From Capniomyces stellatus (Eukaryota; Kickxellomycota; Harpellomycetes; Harpellales; Legeriomycetaceae), in the NCBI GenBank assembly GCA_001661515.1, contig LUVW01000001.1, positions 1,269,998 through 1,333,997 on the forward strand: 64,000 nucleotides of DNA, in the 5' to 3' direction. Within the stretch, counting starts at the first letter, position 1, and every line of letters starts with the position of its first letter. The translations under genes were made by a program, and so were the position numbers. Under the pieces are notes generated by a model. That model was not told where the DNA came from. It saw only the letters and a program-made list of their open reading frames with translations, and ran no database searches. Shown in pieces: positions 1 to 10,443 of the stretch.

Positions 1-2794
1 TTTTATAATCCAAAACATGTTGTAATTTCCCTTTACTTTTATCTTGTTTTTTTTTTATGCGTTTTTTTTTTAAAAAAAAATCATAAATCATAAATGTTGC
101 TTTATCTTTTTTATCTCGAACGCTGATTTCGCTTTTTGTCTTTATTTGCCTATTCCTTCCTCCACCTTCCTCTCCCTCCCCCCCTTCTTCAAATGATTTC
201 ATTTTTTGTTTTCAGGATTCCAGTTTTTGTTATCATTATTTGGATTTATCCTTGTATTCCCTTTGTTTCCATTCTTTATTCCAAATACTCTTCTATTTTT
301 CTTTTTTCTCTTATCCAATTTATTTGACTGCTTTTCTTTCTACATTGAATTAAATCTGCTTTATTGTGATTTCTGCTTTTTTCATCTTTTCTTTCTCAAT
401 CTGGATTGATCCCCGCTAAATTTTTTTTTTCTTTCTTTTTTTCTTTTTTTGATTTTTTGATTTTTTCTTTTTTTGATTTTTATAATGTCGATCTAAAATC
501 TCCAAACATTTGAAATTATTCAACTTTCCATCTCCTCCTCTACCCTCCCTCTTTTTTCTCCCCAACCACCAACTAACGATACCATTGATTGACTCCTTGA
601 CTCTTGATTTTTAAAATAAAATAAAAACAACTGCTTTACAACTGATTTACATCTGCTTTACAACTATACTCACTGACCAACAATATATTAAAATTGTTGG
701 GGATGATTAGTGAATGCCCCCCCCTTTACTTTCATTATTTTGGTCACTGCTCGTATAATTACTACCTTGTTTCTAACTTCTTGTTTTTTTCATATCCTGT
801 TTATCGTTTTATAACTGTCTTTTTACTTTCATGTTCATCTTACTTTTTTTTCTTACTTTTTTTTCTTTTTTTTTCTTTTATTGCTTTATTAGCTGGTATT
901 TATAACCATTACCAGCCCAAATCTACATTCAATTTAGCTGGAAACAAAGCAATTAATGCAATGTCTTTCCGCTTGTTTTTTTTTATTCGGTATGTCTTGG
1001 TAGTACCAGCACATATTGTTATAAAATCTGGTGTAGTGCAACTTGAATATTTTTTCCTCAATCTCGCAAGTTAATTGATCAACCGATCCTTAATTCTGTC
1101 ATCAAGCCGTATATAAACGCTTTGCTCTATCACATTTATCTAGCTGCCATTTAACCCAATTTAACAACATTGAGCCAATATATTTTTTTATCCAGTTTAG
1201 CTTCCATTTCCAAACTCTTTATTTCCTCAGTTTTACATTTTATTCTACCATCGATTTATTCTACTCTTTCAAAACCAAACCTTTAAAGAACCATTTTTGA
1301 ACGTTCGTGTCAATAGCAACAAGCAAATCCCTTAATTTGTCATCAAGTAGTCATATTGCATTGATACCATCTCAAACCAATAATCTTCCTCTTAGCCTTT
1401 ATTTAACTGCTACTGTTATTGGTAAAAAAAAAACCCCCCGTTTGGCAGGTTTGTTTATTCCTTTACTCTAATTACAGGTTTTTTATTTGTCTGCTGTTAC
1501 GTACTTTTTTTTTTTTTTTTTTTTNCTTACTTTTTTTTTTTTTTTTTCTACTTTTGATTTTTAATTGTCAACTTGCTTTTAATCTCTTGCAAAAGCTAAA
1601 TTGATTTCATTCAGTAAAGTAAAATAAAAGCATTCATTATACTCGAGTATATTTCCCGCTTTCATGAGCTTCCTACTTGCTAAGGAAAAAATGTGTCTTG
1701 TACCACTCTGAATTGTTAAATTAGAGATTTTCAACTGCTAAACAGGCAAATATTTTGTGGCCAATAGCCAGTCCTTTTGCGAGCCAAATGCCTTTCCATC
1801 CCTCTCCTTTGGCAACAATCCTCTTAATTGTCACCAAAGCTTTTATCGATTCAGTTGTCCCGTAATTTTCAAAATCAACTGTATTAAAACCTCAAACCGA
1901 GTCGTCTTATCAACACACGATTGAAAGGCCAAACAAAAACTTTGCAGGATCAGTGTATGTAGTTTATTTCGATCTACTAGCGCGACTGTACAAAAGAATA
2001 TCGTCTTTTGTCCCTAAACAAATTACCTTGAAAAGTATACGAGACAATGCTATAAATACAGTTTTAGTACCTAGATCCAGTTTTTTGGCTCAGAATCAGT
2101 TTTAACCTTTTTTCCATTCTTGATCAGATAATTCCAAGTATTTTGAACTACCTCTAATAGTATCCGCTTATTACACTGTTATTTAAAGGTGCATGCATTA
2201 AAAAAAACCCACCAGAATGTAAAAAGCCTAACGCAACACAATATAGCACAACAATAAGAGCAAAAAATCAGGATAAAACAAAAAAAAAAAAACCTACGGG
2301 TTACCAAGTAAAGCTTGCTTTGAGCTAGTGAACATCTTCTACGGCGAAACACAACCTTAAAAAAACTTCTGACGTGTAACTTTTTACCTTTATTTTTGTT
2401 TTTGTTTTTGTATTTGTTTTTGTATTTGTATTTGTATTTGTATTTGTATTTGTATTTGTATTTGTATTTGTATTTTCGCCAAGCGAGAATTGTGGGTTTT
2501 TAAATGTAAAATAATCAGTTGAAATTACGTTTTTTATTTAAAATGGCTCGATTGAGATTTACTTAATAATTCAAATAGCGCCAACAAAAAAAGGTATTTT
2601 TTTTTTTTACTTCAAAGTAGAATAACGATTTCACTATAAAACAGCAAAAATTAGGGGGAGTATTTGACACGCTTTTGCTTTAATATCGAAATTATTACTT
2701 TTGTTTTAGCTGTACTTTGTAATAATTAGTAAATAAATAACCAAAACAAACACAAAGAGGTTATAAGAGAGTATAAAGATAAAATATAGACAAA
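1..2794. other. AT-rich intergenic region, no gene seen
   Basis: This stretch is dominated by T-runs and pyrimidine tracts, with an ambiguous base at 1525 inside a T homopolymer. The open frames in it (for example 136-409 and 694-1074) are Phe/Leu/Ser-rich products of poly-T and show no family resemblance or codon structure that would support a gene. The only structured element I see is a 6-bp tandem repeat near 2392-2474, listed separately. Confidence 0.6.
2392..2474. repeat. Hexanucleotide tandem repeat (TTTTTG/TATTTG)n
   Basis: About 13 units of a 6-bp motif, first TTTTTG and then mostly TATTTG, lie about 320 nt upstream of the Atg44-like start codon. This is a simple microsatellite. Any regulatory role is unknown. 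Confidence 0.85.
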
Positions 2795-3190
2795 ATGATG
2801 GGCAAATTGGTGCACTATGGGATAGATTTGGCATTGATTGCAGCCTTGCTGTCGGCGATTAGGCGAACCACAGGTCTAACGTAAGTGCAGCGGTTGTATA
2901 GGGATGGTTAAGCTTGGTAGTTTACTGAAGCAAAGAAGTGAAAATGCAATATTATTTCGTGTTTATAAAGAGTAAACAAATAATTGATTTGACTCCTTTG
3001 TAGATTGAAAACAGAAGTCGATAAAAACGAACTAAACGCTGCAAACCCACAGAATAGAGAGCTGACACTACTGCAGAGGTATTTGTACTTTGGAGATCGA
3101 ACTTTTGATTTCTTTGTTGGAATAATGACAATGTTTCCAAAGTACGTGATCCGAGTACCACCTCCACCGCCATCATCAGGCCCATATTAG
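2795..3190 (+). CDS. Mitofissin/Atg44-like protein (DUF1748), two exons
   Basis: Spliced gene of 90 residues: exon 1 2795-2880, intron 2881-3003 (123 nt, GTAAGT...TTTGTAG), exon 2 3004-3190. The join restores one frame (ACA and TTG codons across the junction). The N-terminus reads MMGKLVHYGIDLALIAALLS followed by AIRRTTGLTLKTE, which is the hallmark of the small fungal DUF1748 family: K-L-x-H-Y-x-x-D, a short hydrophobic helix, then R-R-x-T-G-L-T-L-K. A second helical block (YLYFGDRTFDFFVGIMTMF) follows, then a Pro-rich tail. Fission-yeast Atg44 (mitofissin), the characterised member, acts in the mitochondrial intermembrane space to drive membrane fission during mitophagy. The insert between the helices and the proline-rich C-terminus make this copy slightly longer than typical (about 70-80 residues). 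Start choice: the first of two adjacent ATGs; the second (2798) is equally possible. Function is inferred from family resemblance. Confidence 0.85.
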
Positions 3191-3803
3191 AGGAGGAGGG
3201 GGTCTGATAGCTTGATTTTAGCCATTGGCTGGGTCATACGCTGGAACGTGTGGGATCATTAAAGTTGGTTTATTTTTTAACATTGTATAAACAATATGTC
3301 TAAATGTAATAGCAAAAAAAAAAAAAAGTTAAAAAAGATTTGTATTGGTTTAGTCTCACAATGGATGGCAGCCCTGCTTGTATCCAGATAAAATAAAATT
3401 TTGTTTATAATAACAAAACCCCCCCCCCCCCCCCAATGAGNNNNNNNNNNNNNGAGTATTGGATAGGGGGGGGGGGAGTGATTATTGTTTCTTTCTTTTG
3501 GGATTCGAAATAGAAATGTAGAAAAAGAATTTGAATTTGAATTAAACAAAGTATGCTTTATTTGTCTGTAAATGTTTCGTACGTCTATGGATGAGCTGTA
3601 AAGGCCAAAAATAAAAAAAGTTTAACAAATGGAGGGAAGAGGTTAGGAGTAAAAAAAAAAAGAAAGAAAGTAAAGAACAGGAAAAGAGGAGGTTATGTGG
3701 GTGAATGAAGGGCAAAAAAAAAAAAGAATGGAATGGAAAAAAGCCAAGTTGACTTGGATTTGTCTGTTTAGAGTAGCCTATAGACCAATTGTTAGTTTTT
3801 GGA
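3191..3803. other. Intergenic region with assembly gap and C/G homopolymers
   Basis: Region between the convergent Atg44-like and PPR genes. It holds a C16 tract (3419-3434), an unresolved gap of Ns (3441-3453) and a G11 tract (3466-3476). Minus-strand open frames here cross the gap or are low complexity and are not supported as genes. Confidence 0.8.
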
Positions 3804-6800
3804 TTATAAAGATTCAGAAAGTTTGATGACGCGTTCATCGGTTACAAACCTACGCCAGATCTTTACAACTCTAAGGAGCTGGTTTCGGTCTTGGTAGAAA
3901 TACGAGAGCTTCTCCTTTAGCCCAATAACAACAATATCGTTGGTCATGTAGCTGTCTAGTGTTGGAGGAACAAAGTCTTCGTCAAGTTTGTTGCCGGTGT
4001 TTGGGTATATGTCAAGTCGTGGATTTTCATTGGCATTGTGGCTGTGGTTTGCACCCAGAGCCGAGCGGCTAAGGGGATCCACAGAGCCAACCCCGGGCTG
4101 AGCAGACGGATGATTTCCAGTAAAGGAAGATATTCCAAAGAGTTTGTAGTATCTGGATTTAAGAACATCTTCACGGGAACGGATAGACTCCATAGTCAGG
4201 TTGTACTTGCTATCAAAGGATTGCAAAACACTCAGTAGATACTCGGTGTTGTTGGTGCTGATTTTAAGGATTGGATGGGTTTGGTTTTTGTCAGAGTCGT
4301 TAGTTGGGGTGCTGTTTGGAAGCAGTTCGTCGATCTCCAAAAGCAGTCCAATAACCTCCTGGAACCTGGCAGTCGCCATTAAACACGAGATGTACAGGTT
4401 GATGTGTCCAACTTCAAACTTGAACGACATGCTTTGGGCCTCTTTGAAAAGCTCAATCAGCTTTGCAGAAATCTCCCATCGACTATGGCTGAAATTTCTG
4501 AAACTGATGAATTTGGGAACCTGGAAGACCAAACGCGTGTCTTGGTGCTGTACCGGGAAATTCGTCCCATTAGCCGTGTCGTCTGACTCGGGACTGGACC
4601 CGGGCACAGAATCTGGGCCTAAACTGTCATCGCTAGCAGGCTTGGACGCAGTTTCCCGTTTATCCAAGTCTTTGTTTGCAGGTTTGGTAACTGTGCTGGT
4701 TGCGGGGTTGTTTGACAGTTTGATGTACCCCCTACCACTGTCGTCAGCTTTATGTTCACCAGCAGATGCGTCGTCAGTTTCCAAAACCACCCTGGGTCTG
4801 CCCATAGACTTGTGGGACGCAGCCTCGGACGGCATGGCGTAGTCGTCCAAAAACCCCAGGTTTCTATAAGACGAGAAGAACCCAATTCTGTCAAGCGACT
4901 TCAAGTAGCACCTCAGTATATTAAACATACTGCTTGAGTGAAAGTCGGCAGTAACGGCAATGCGGGGTCCACTGGGCGACAGCGGGTTAACGCAGATAAT
5001 AGGGTACGCCTCGAGTAAATTGCGCCACATTGAGTTGACTTTCCGAATGTATTTGTTCTTGCAGTACACCTTCAGAAGCGAGGTAAAAACAATTGGGTCA
5101 AGGTGCTTTGACTGCAGGTCCCTAAACTCGTTGGGCGATTGGTACATGTCGCGGTCAACTCCAGAGTACATATCAGAGCCAAAGCCAACTCCCTCAGCAT
5201 TGATGGAATGCGCGTTTGTGTTGTGCGTTGGATAGGCGATATTGGTGAGCTTGACCGACTTGCTGTTTGCCAGCATCTTTTGGTATGCAAAATCTTTGCG
5301 TTTGGCCCTATAAAACACCTTTTCAGCGCCCCGGACATCGTTTATTGACCCGTACACAGTTATCAGAATCGAGTATATTGCTGCATCCGGCTCAATCCCG
5401 TTCCTCACCATCACGTCCAACACCTTGGCACAGCCGTTCACGTCTCTGGACCTGGCGTACGCATGCATCAGCGCACCAAAAGTAAATCGGTTCGGCCTCA
5501 CTTTTATTTCCGTCATAGTTTTGTACAGCTGCACGGCTTTGTCCGGCTGGTTGGTTGACAGGTACCCCACGATCACATTGTTAAATGCACGCGTGGGTAT
5601 CGACCCTCTTGGCGTCAGCGAGTCGTACAGTATATGGTCCAGGATCTGCTGCGCGTTTTCTACCAGCCCCCCAGCCACGTTGGCTTCAATCAAACTAACC
5701 TTTGTTGCCAGCCCCATCTTTACCGGAGATTCGGGCTGATCCATTTCCTTTGCTATTTCGTTTGCCTGCTTTGTCCATCCCCGCAGCGCGCACGCTTGTA
5801 TAACCATGCAGTAGTGCACCTCTGTAGGAATGTGTCCCTTTTCTATCATTTGCCCAAGCACCCTGTGCGCCTGCTCAGGCTCTCCCCTCTTAGTCAGCTC
5901 CTGTATCCATCGCGTGTATAGCACGTAGCTGATTGGCTTTTTAATAAACCGATCAAAGAACCCTGCTATTGGCTCAAACATATTCATCATCCCGATACTC
6001 AGAACCCCATGCATCAGATCGTTCAGAATAGTCCTGTTTGGGCTAATCGACTTTTTCGCCATTTCCTCAAGTGTCTCAACTATCGATGCAACATCGCTTG
6101 CTGAGATGTGGATTCTGATCTTTTCCTTGAAAAAGTCCAGCTCTGTCCTGTGCCCTGCGACACCCAGTTGTCCTATATCGCTGGTTTCGGCAGCCTGGCT
6201 GTTCACATCACTCATCTTATCAACCATCACAACCGATTCCAATCCTAGCTTAGTTTGCCCAACCGCTCTATATATCTGCAGCAACGCCGTTTTTAGCTTG
6301 CTTAATGGAATATTTCCCCCATACAAATCCCCCCATGCTTCCAGTAATTGGGATGCCTGCGTAACACAGTTGGTTTTCACAAACAAGTACAACAGCGGAA
6401 CAAATAGCTGCAAATCATTTTCAGCCCTCAGCTTTTGCAGCTCTGATATTTCGTCTTTTCCTTTGTTTTTACTCTCCTTTCCATTTTTATTCTCTTTTTC
6501 GTCTCCATTTTCACTCTTGTTTTCTTCTTTGGGTTCGTCAATATAAACTTCGCTTAGAATGGCCTTCACTTTGTCCATCTTTCCTCGATCTGCATACATC
6601 GCTGCCAAGTACCCAAACATGTCTGCTTTTGGCACCAGTTTGGCCTCCACCAGCTCTCTAAACAAGTACTCTGCCAGCCTTACTCTTCCCTGAACCGCCG
6701 ACCCTCCTATCAGCGAAGATTGCACCACTACATCCGGCCTGGACACTAAAATCAGATTAAACGACACACTTCTTGCCTCGTCCCACTCCAGCTTGAAGTT

Positions 6801-8279
6801 TTTGTCCGACTCAAACATTCTTTCGTCCTCATTCATTATTACCTTTATTATCTTTGCGATACCTACTTTTTCTTTCCACAGATAGTTTGGCACAGCGTTT
6901 AGGTCTGCTGAATTCTGCCCCTCTACCCCATTATTCCCGTCTTTGTAGTAAACTCTGCCTATCCGTGACGCCCAAACCGCCTCATCTAGCCTGCCTTGGT
7001 GCACAAGCATTCGGACCGCTCCTCGCTGCAACCCCTCATCCGGCTTTTCTCCTGCTAAAACCTTTTCTGCCCACAGCTTTAGCAGAATCCCTTTGTTCTT
7101 TGAACTCTCTAAAACACTCGCTATCAGTCTTATCACGTATTTTGACGGCTTTATCTGCTCACTCGCCTCCAAATACTTTTCTATTACTTCCCCCACCTCC
7201 CCCGCCTCCTCTCCATTTCCCTTCCTCCTCCTCTCCTCTAAATCATTTGCTATTTGCCTTAGACTATCCGACTCTGTATTCATTCTTTTATAACTCCACA
7301 TTACTCCTCTTATGTGCCCCCGATTTGCAAACCCCCTTATCACCTTATAAAATCCCCCGCTTGACATAAAAAACGACCCTGGCTCATTCTCTCTCCCACG
7401 CTGCAAAATCGCCTCAATCAGATCTGTCACCTCTGTCTCGCTGCCCGCCGATTTGTCCGCCGCTAAAACTTCCAGCAGCTCTTCATACTCGCTCTCCATT
7501 GGTCTATATCCCGACGACTGTCGATCTTCTATCACCACCATAATCCTCTCTATCGCCACTCTAAAGTGGTTCACCCCGCTGCCTCCAACTTCATGATTTG
7601 GTGTATACTGTTTTGTATGCGATCTTATCCCATAGTTCTTTATTCGACTTATAAATATCTGCACAAATCTAACCGAAAAATATCTTGTCAATCCCAGCTC
7701 TGCCATTTTTAAATACTGCTCGTACTCTACATCTACGTTTTGTCCCGATTTCAATTCCTTTACTCGAAGACAAAAGCGTTCTAGTTGCTCCAGCCTATCC
7801 TTCTCCAATACCATAGAGTAGTAGTTTAGCCCATATCGTGGCTTCTCTTTCCTCTCTCTCTCACTTTCTCTTTCCTGGCTTTGGCTCTCTTTGCTTACCC
7901 CCTCCATTTTCTCTGAATTTAACTCAGACAAGTCGCCCGATACTTTGTCCCTAATGTCTTTGCCTATCGTGTAAAATCTAATGGTGCCTAGTTGAGTTTG
8001 GTTTCTTCGCAACATTACTTTGGTCTTGAATCTCTTCTCGTTATGATTTCCCAGTATTTCTTTTAGTCTCGCATTGTACTCGTTGTTGTCTTTACATCCC
8101 ATTGTGTATTTAGCTTTGGTGTTTAGATGGTATCTTGCATCATACTTCCCTTTTCTACTTACTTCTCTTTGCAAAAGCCGCCTCAGGGTAAATAATTCTT
8201 TGTAATCCAACATTCTCTCTTTTGTCAAATTCTTCAACCCAAATCGATTTTTACAAGTATTGTTCAAAAAAGTCGCCAT
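3804..8279 (-). CDS. Large pentatricopeptide-repeat (PPR) protein, probably mitochondrial
   Basis: Single uninterrupted frame of 1491 residues. A clear PPR tract lies around residues 780-1000, with helix pairs such as EQAHRVLGQMIEKGHIPT, DKAVQLYKTMTEIKVRPNR and NGCAKVLDVMVRNGIEPDA, each ending in the G-x-x-P/R-P-x type signature at about 35-residue spacing. Weaker PPR-like pairs occur near residues 300-330 and 535-575. The N-terminus is basic and amphipathic without acidic residues (MATFLNNTCKNRFGLKNLTK), consistent with a mitochondrial presequence. A Lys/Glu/Asn-rich linker (about residues 580-606) and a low-complexity Ser/Asp stretch (about 1150-1200) interrupt the helical regions. Fungal PPR proteins of this size (Pet309/Ccm1-like) act in mitochondrial mRNA stability, translation or rRNA maturation; which of these applies here cannot be told. 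No introns are needed, in contrast to most neighbours. Confidence 0.85.
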   Translation of the reverse strand: MATFLNNTCKNRFGLKNLTKERMLDYKELFTLRRLLQREVSRKGKYDARYHLNTKAKYTMGCKDNNEYNARLKEILGNHNEKRFKTKVMLRRNQTQLGTIRFYTIGKDIRDKVSGDLSELNSEKMEGVSKESQSQERESERERKEKPRYGLNYYSMVLEKDRLEQLERFCLRVKELKSGQNVDVEYEQYLKMAELGLTRYFSVRFVQIFISRIKNYGIRSHTKQYTPNHEVGGSGVNHFRVAIERIMVVIEDRQSSGYRPMESEYEELLEVLAADKSAGSETEVTDLIEAILQRGRENEPGSFFMSSGGFYKVIRGFANRGHIRGVMWSYKRMNTESDSLRQIANDLEERRRKGNGEEAGEVGEVIEKYLEASEQIKPSKYVIRLIASVLESSKNKGILLKLWAEKVLAGEKPDEGLQRGAVRMLVHQGRLDEAVWASRIGRVYYKDGNNGVEGQNSADLNAVPNYLWKEKVGIAKIIKVIMNEDERMFESDKNFKLEWDEARSVSFNLILVSRPDVVVQSSLIGGSAVQGRVRLAEYLFRELVEAKLVPKADMFGYLAAMYADRGKMDKVKAILSEVYIDEPKEENKSENGDEKENKNGKESKNKGKDEISELQKLRAENDLQLFVPLLYLFVKTNCVTQASQLLEAWGDLYGGNIPLSKLKTALLQIYRAVGQTKLGLESVVMVDKMSDVNSQAAETSDIGQLGVAGHRTELDFFKEKIRIHISASDVASIVETLEEMAKKSISPNRTILNDLMHGVLSIGMMNMFEPIAGFFDRFIKKPISYVLYTRWIQELTKRGEPEQAHRVLGQMIEKGHIPTEVHYCMVIQACALRGWTKQANEIAKEMDQPESPVKMGLATKVSLIEANVAGGLVENAQQILDHILYDSLTPRGSIPTRAFNNVIVGYLSTNQPDKAVQLYKTMTEIKVRPNRFTFGALMHAYARSRDVNGCAKVLDVMVRNGIEPDAAIYSILITVYGSINDVRGAEKVFYRAKRKDFAYQKMLANSKSVKLTNIAYPTHNTNAHSINAEGVGFGSDMYSGVDRDMYQSPNEFRDLQSKHLDPIVFTSLLKVYCKNKYIRKVNSMWRNLLEAYPIICVNPLSPSGPRIAVTADFHSSSMFNILRCYLKSLDRIGFFSSYRNLGFLDDYAMPSEAASHKSMGRPRVVLETDDASAGEHKADDSGRGYIKLSNNPATSTVTKPANKDLDKRETASKPASDDSLGPDSVPGSSPESDDTANGTNFPVQHQDTRLVFQVPKFISFRNFSHSRWEISAKLIELFKEAQSMSFKFEVGHINLYISCLMATARFQEVIGLLLEIDELLPNSTPTNDSDKNQTHPILKISTNNTEYLLSVLQSFDSKYNLTMESIRSREDVLKSRYYKLFGISSFTGNHPSAQPGVGSVDPLSRSALGANHSHNANENPRLDIYPNTGNKLDEDFVPPTLDSYMTNDIVVIGLKEKLSYFYQDRNQLLRVVKIWRRFVTDERVIKLSESL

Positions 8280-9614
8280 TCTTGTCTCGATTTCCTCTAT
8301 ATCTTATCCGGAGATGCGTGTTGTCTAAACTCAGATTCTTGGTGTTCCCGAATCTCTGCTTAAACAAAATAGATTTATAAATCGCTACACAATCCAAGCA
8401 CACTCGCTAAACTAATCGTATATTTCTAATAATCCCTCTATTGTTACTTTAGTGTCCACACTGCCAATTTTCCATATTTTATCTTCAATCTCACCTCCAT
8501 ATATTGATTCCCGAGTCCTAACCTTATTTATTTTTCTTCAACAAATCTATAGAACAATGCTGAAAGAAAACTCACTCTAAATGCTAAAGCAAGTGCGTTT
8601 TACTTTCCCTTGATCTTTACTAGCAGCTATGCTGATCTATTTTGCTTTGATAATTCTACTTTGTTTGTGTGTTTGTGTTTTTTTTTTCTTAACTTGAACG
8701 TTTCCTGCCAAATCGCATTTACTATTTTAAAACCCACTTATTGCTGTTAATTGGTATCTTTTTTTTTCTTTTTCTTTGCTTTTCAAACTTTTCACACTAT
8801 TTTTTTTCTTTTTTTGCTTGGTTATTAATTTTTTGGTTTTGGTTCACTTGGCTTTGATTTGTCAAAGCTGCGAGTGTTTTTTAATTTCTAATTTTCCATT
8901 TTTCTATTTATCTTTATCGACTTTGCTATCAATGTCTTGGTTCAGCAACTAGAGTACAAATCATCAGTTGTTCCAATTGTTTAAGATAGGTAAGATCAGC
9001 TCCAGATGAAGTATGCTGTAGTTTTTGTTGGTTATGATCAGTATCTATAGTGTACACCTCTCCCAACACGCATTTTATATCCCCAAACGCCTTCGTTTAG
9101 AAGCTTGATATCTCAAAGTAATGGCCCACTTGCCGGAAAAGTGAATTGATCTGTTAATTCTATTGGGCCAACCCAATTCTGTATTTATAATTCGCACCTT
9201 ACACTAGTTATTTGAATGTATTCTGTTTTATCGTATGACTTTTTTTTTGTACATTGCCATTGCCCACCCACTAACACTGCCATTTAAAGGCAAAAGTTGC
9301 TTTATGCGTTAACTGTTTGCTTTTAAAAAAATGAGGGAAGGGTCTCTATTTATTCGAAAATGCAGAGCTATTTGCTCTGAGTTTAAAAGCAGAGTTAGAG
9401 GTCAATGTTTATAATACGTATATCTATCACGCTTTATTAATTGGGAAGGTGGAGGTAAAAATAAAAAGAGAGAAGGAAGCCTCAAATATAAATACGAATT
9501 CTAGCCTGAAATTGTAAGAGCAAAATTCCTGATGTAAATAAAGCTAGTACGATTACCCGGCTTTCTCTCATAATGCGGCATGCACCATAAACAGCAAGGA
9601 TTGTATATTGTGTG
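8280..9614. other. Intergenic region, no gene seen
   Basis: AT-rich DNA upstream of the PPR gene and downstream of the glutaredoxin gene. It contains poly-T runs and no open frame with recognisable coding character. Confidence 0.6.
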
Positions 9615-9914
9615 TTACTCGACTATTTTCTTGAATTCACCACTGTCGATCTTTCCCACGAGTGAGTCACAGCCGCCAATATGCTTGGAATTGGCGAATA
9701 TGTTGGGAACAGTTCTTTGCTTTGTCATTTCAATCAATTCAGATTGGATTTCTGAGCCATTTGCCTCTAAATCCAACTCAATTGCCTTGAATGGGTAATT
9801 AAGCTTTGCGATCTCTGACTTTGCCTTGGCACAAAATGGACAATAGCTTTTCGAATAAATCAAAATCTTGTTTCCTTTGATTTGCGACTTTATTAGCTGT
9901 GCGATCTGTGACAT
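9615..9914 (-). CDS. Dithiol glutaredoxin
   Basis: Intronless 99-residue protein with the whole glutaredoxin fold. The active site is C25-P-F-C28 after the beta strand KILIYSKSY. The cis-proline glutathione-binding loop is T68-V69-P70 (RTVPNIF), followed by the G80-G81-C82-D83 turn. It reduces disulfides and glutathionylated proteins using glutathione. The length equals that of small cytosolic class I glutaredoxins (yeast Grx1/Grx2 type) and there is no presequence, so a cytosolic location is inferred. CPFC instead of the commoner CPYC is a conservative variant that keeps both redox cysteines, so a dithiol mechanism remains possible, unlike CGFS monothiol types. Confidence 0.95.
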   Translation of the reverse strand: MSQIAQLIKSQIKGNKILIYSKSYCPFCAKAKSEIAKLNYPFKAIELDLEANGSEIQSELIEMTKQRTVPNIFANSKHIGGCDSLVGKIDSGEFKKIVE

Positions 9915-10443
9915 TTTTGATAATATTTATATGCTCCAAGCGTTTCCCTTCTCGTTTTACTCCTTTTGCTGTGCTAATCAATGTATAAAAGAAAACACAA
10001 CAATTGACCGTGAACGAATTTGGTTTTAAGATTTATTTATTTTTTGCTGATTTGTGGTAAAAGATTATTGCAGCTTACTAGTAATATTATAAACTTTATC
10101 GAGCTTTTTCCAAATTCCAAAATCCAATTTCAACTTTTTCTCGTACCTCTATCCTGTCAATTTTTACTAGAAAAAGTTGAGGAATTTCTTGTTCTCGATT
10201 TTTCATACCAAATAAATGGTCAACTAGTCGTTTATTAGTTATTATTCAGGTGTTAACAATAAAACTCAGCTCTGTTTATTGATCCAACCTGATCAAACCA
10301 GCGGCAGTAATATATTTATTAAACTAGAGATTCTGTTCTTTTGTATATACTTACAGTACTTGTTTGTGAAGAATAAAAAATAAACGAAGCGGATTTTTGG
10401 CTCAGTAGCTACAAACATAAACCGTGATATAGTGGTGTAGACA
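9915..10443. other. Intergenic region between divergent genes
   Basis: Separates the divergently transcribed glutaredoxin (-) and NTR2-like (+) genes, so it presumably carries both promoters. I see no recognisable element beyond AT-richness; the open frame at 10020-10238 has no supporting features. Confidence 0.6.

Noticed and set aside
136..1074. Several Phe/Leu/Ser-rich frames near the left edge
   Set aside because: They are translations of poly-T and pyrimidine tracts, overlap in different frames, and match no family.
4201..4842. 213-codon plus-strand frame
   Set aside because: Lies wholly antisense to the PPR gene, whose frame is supported by domain motifs.
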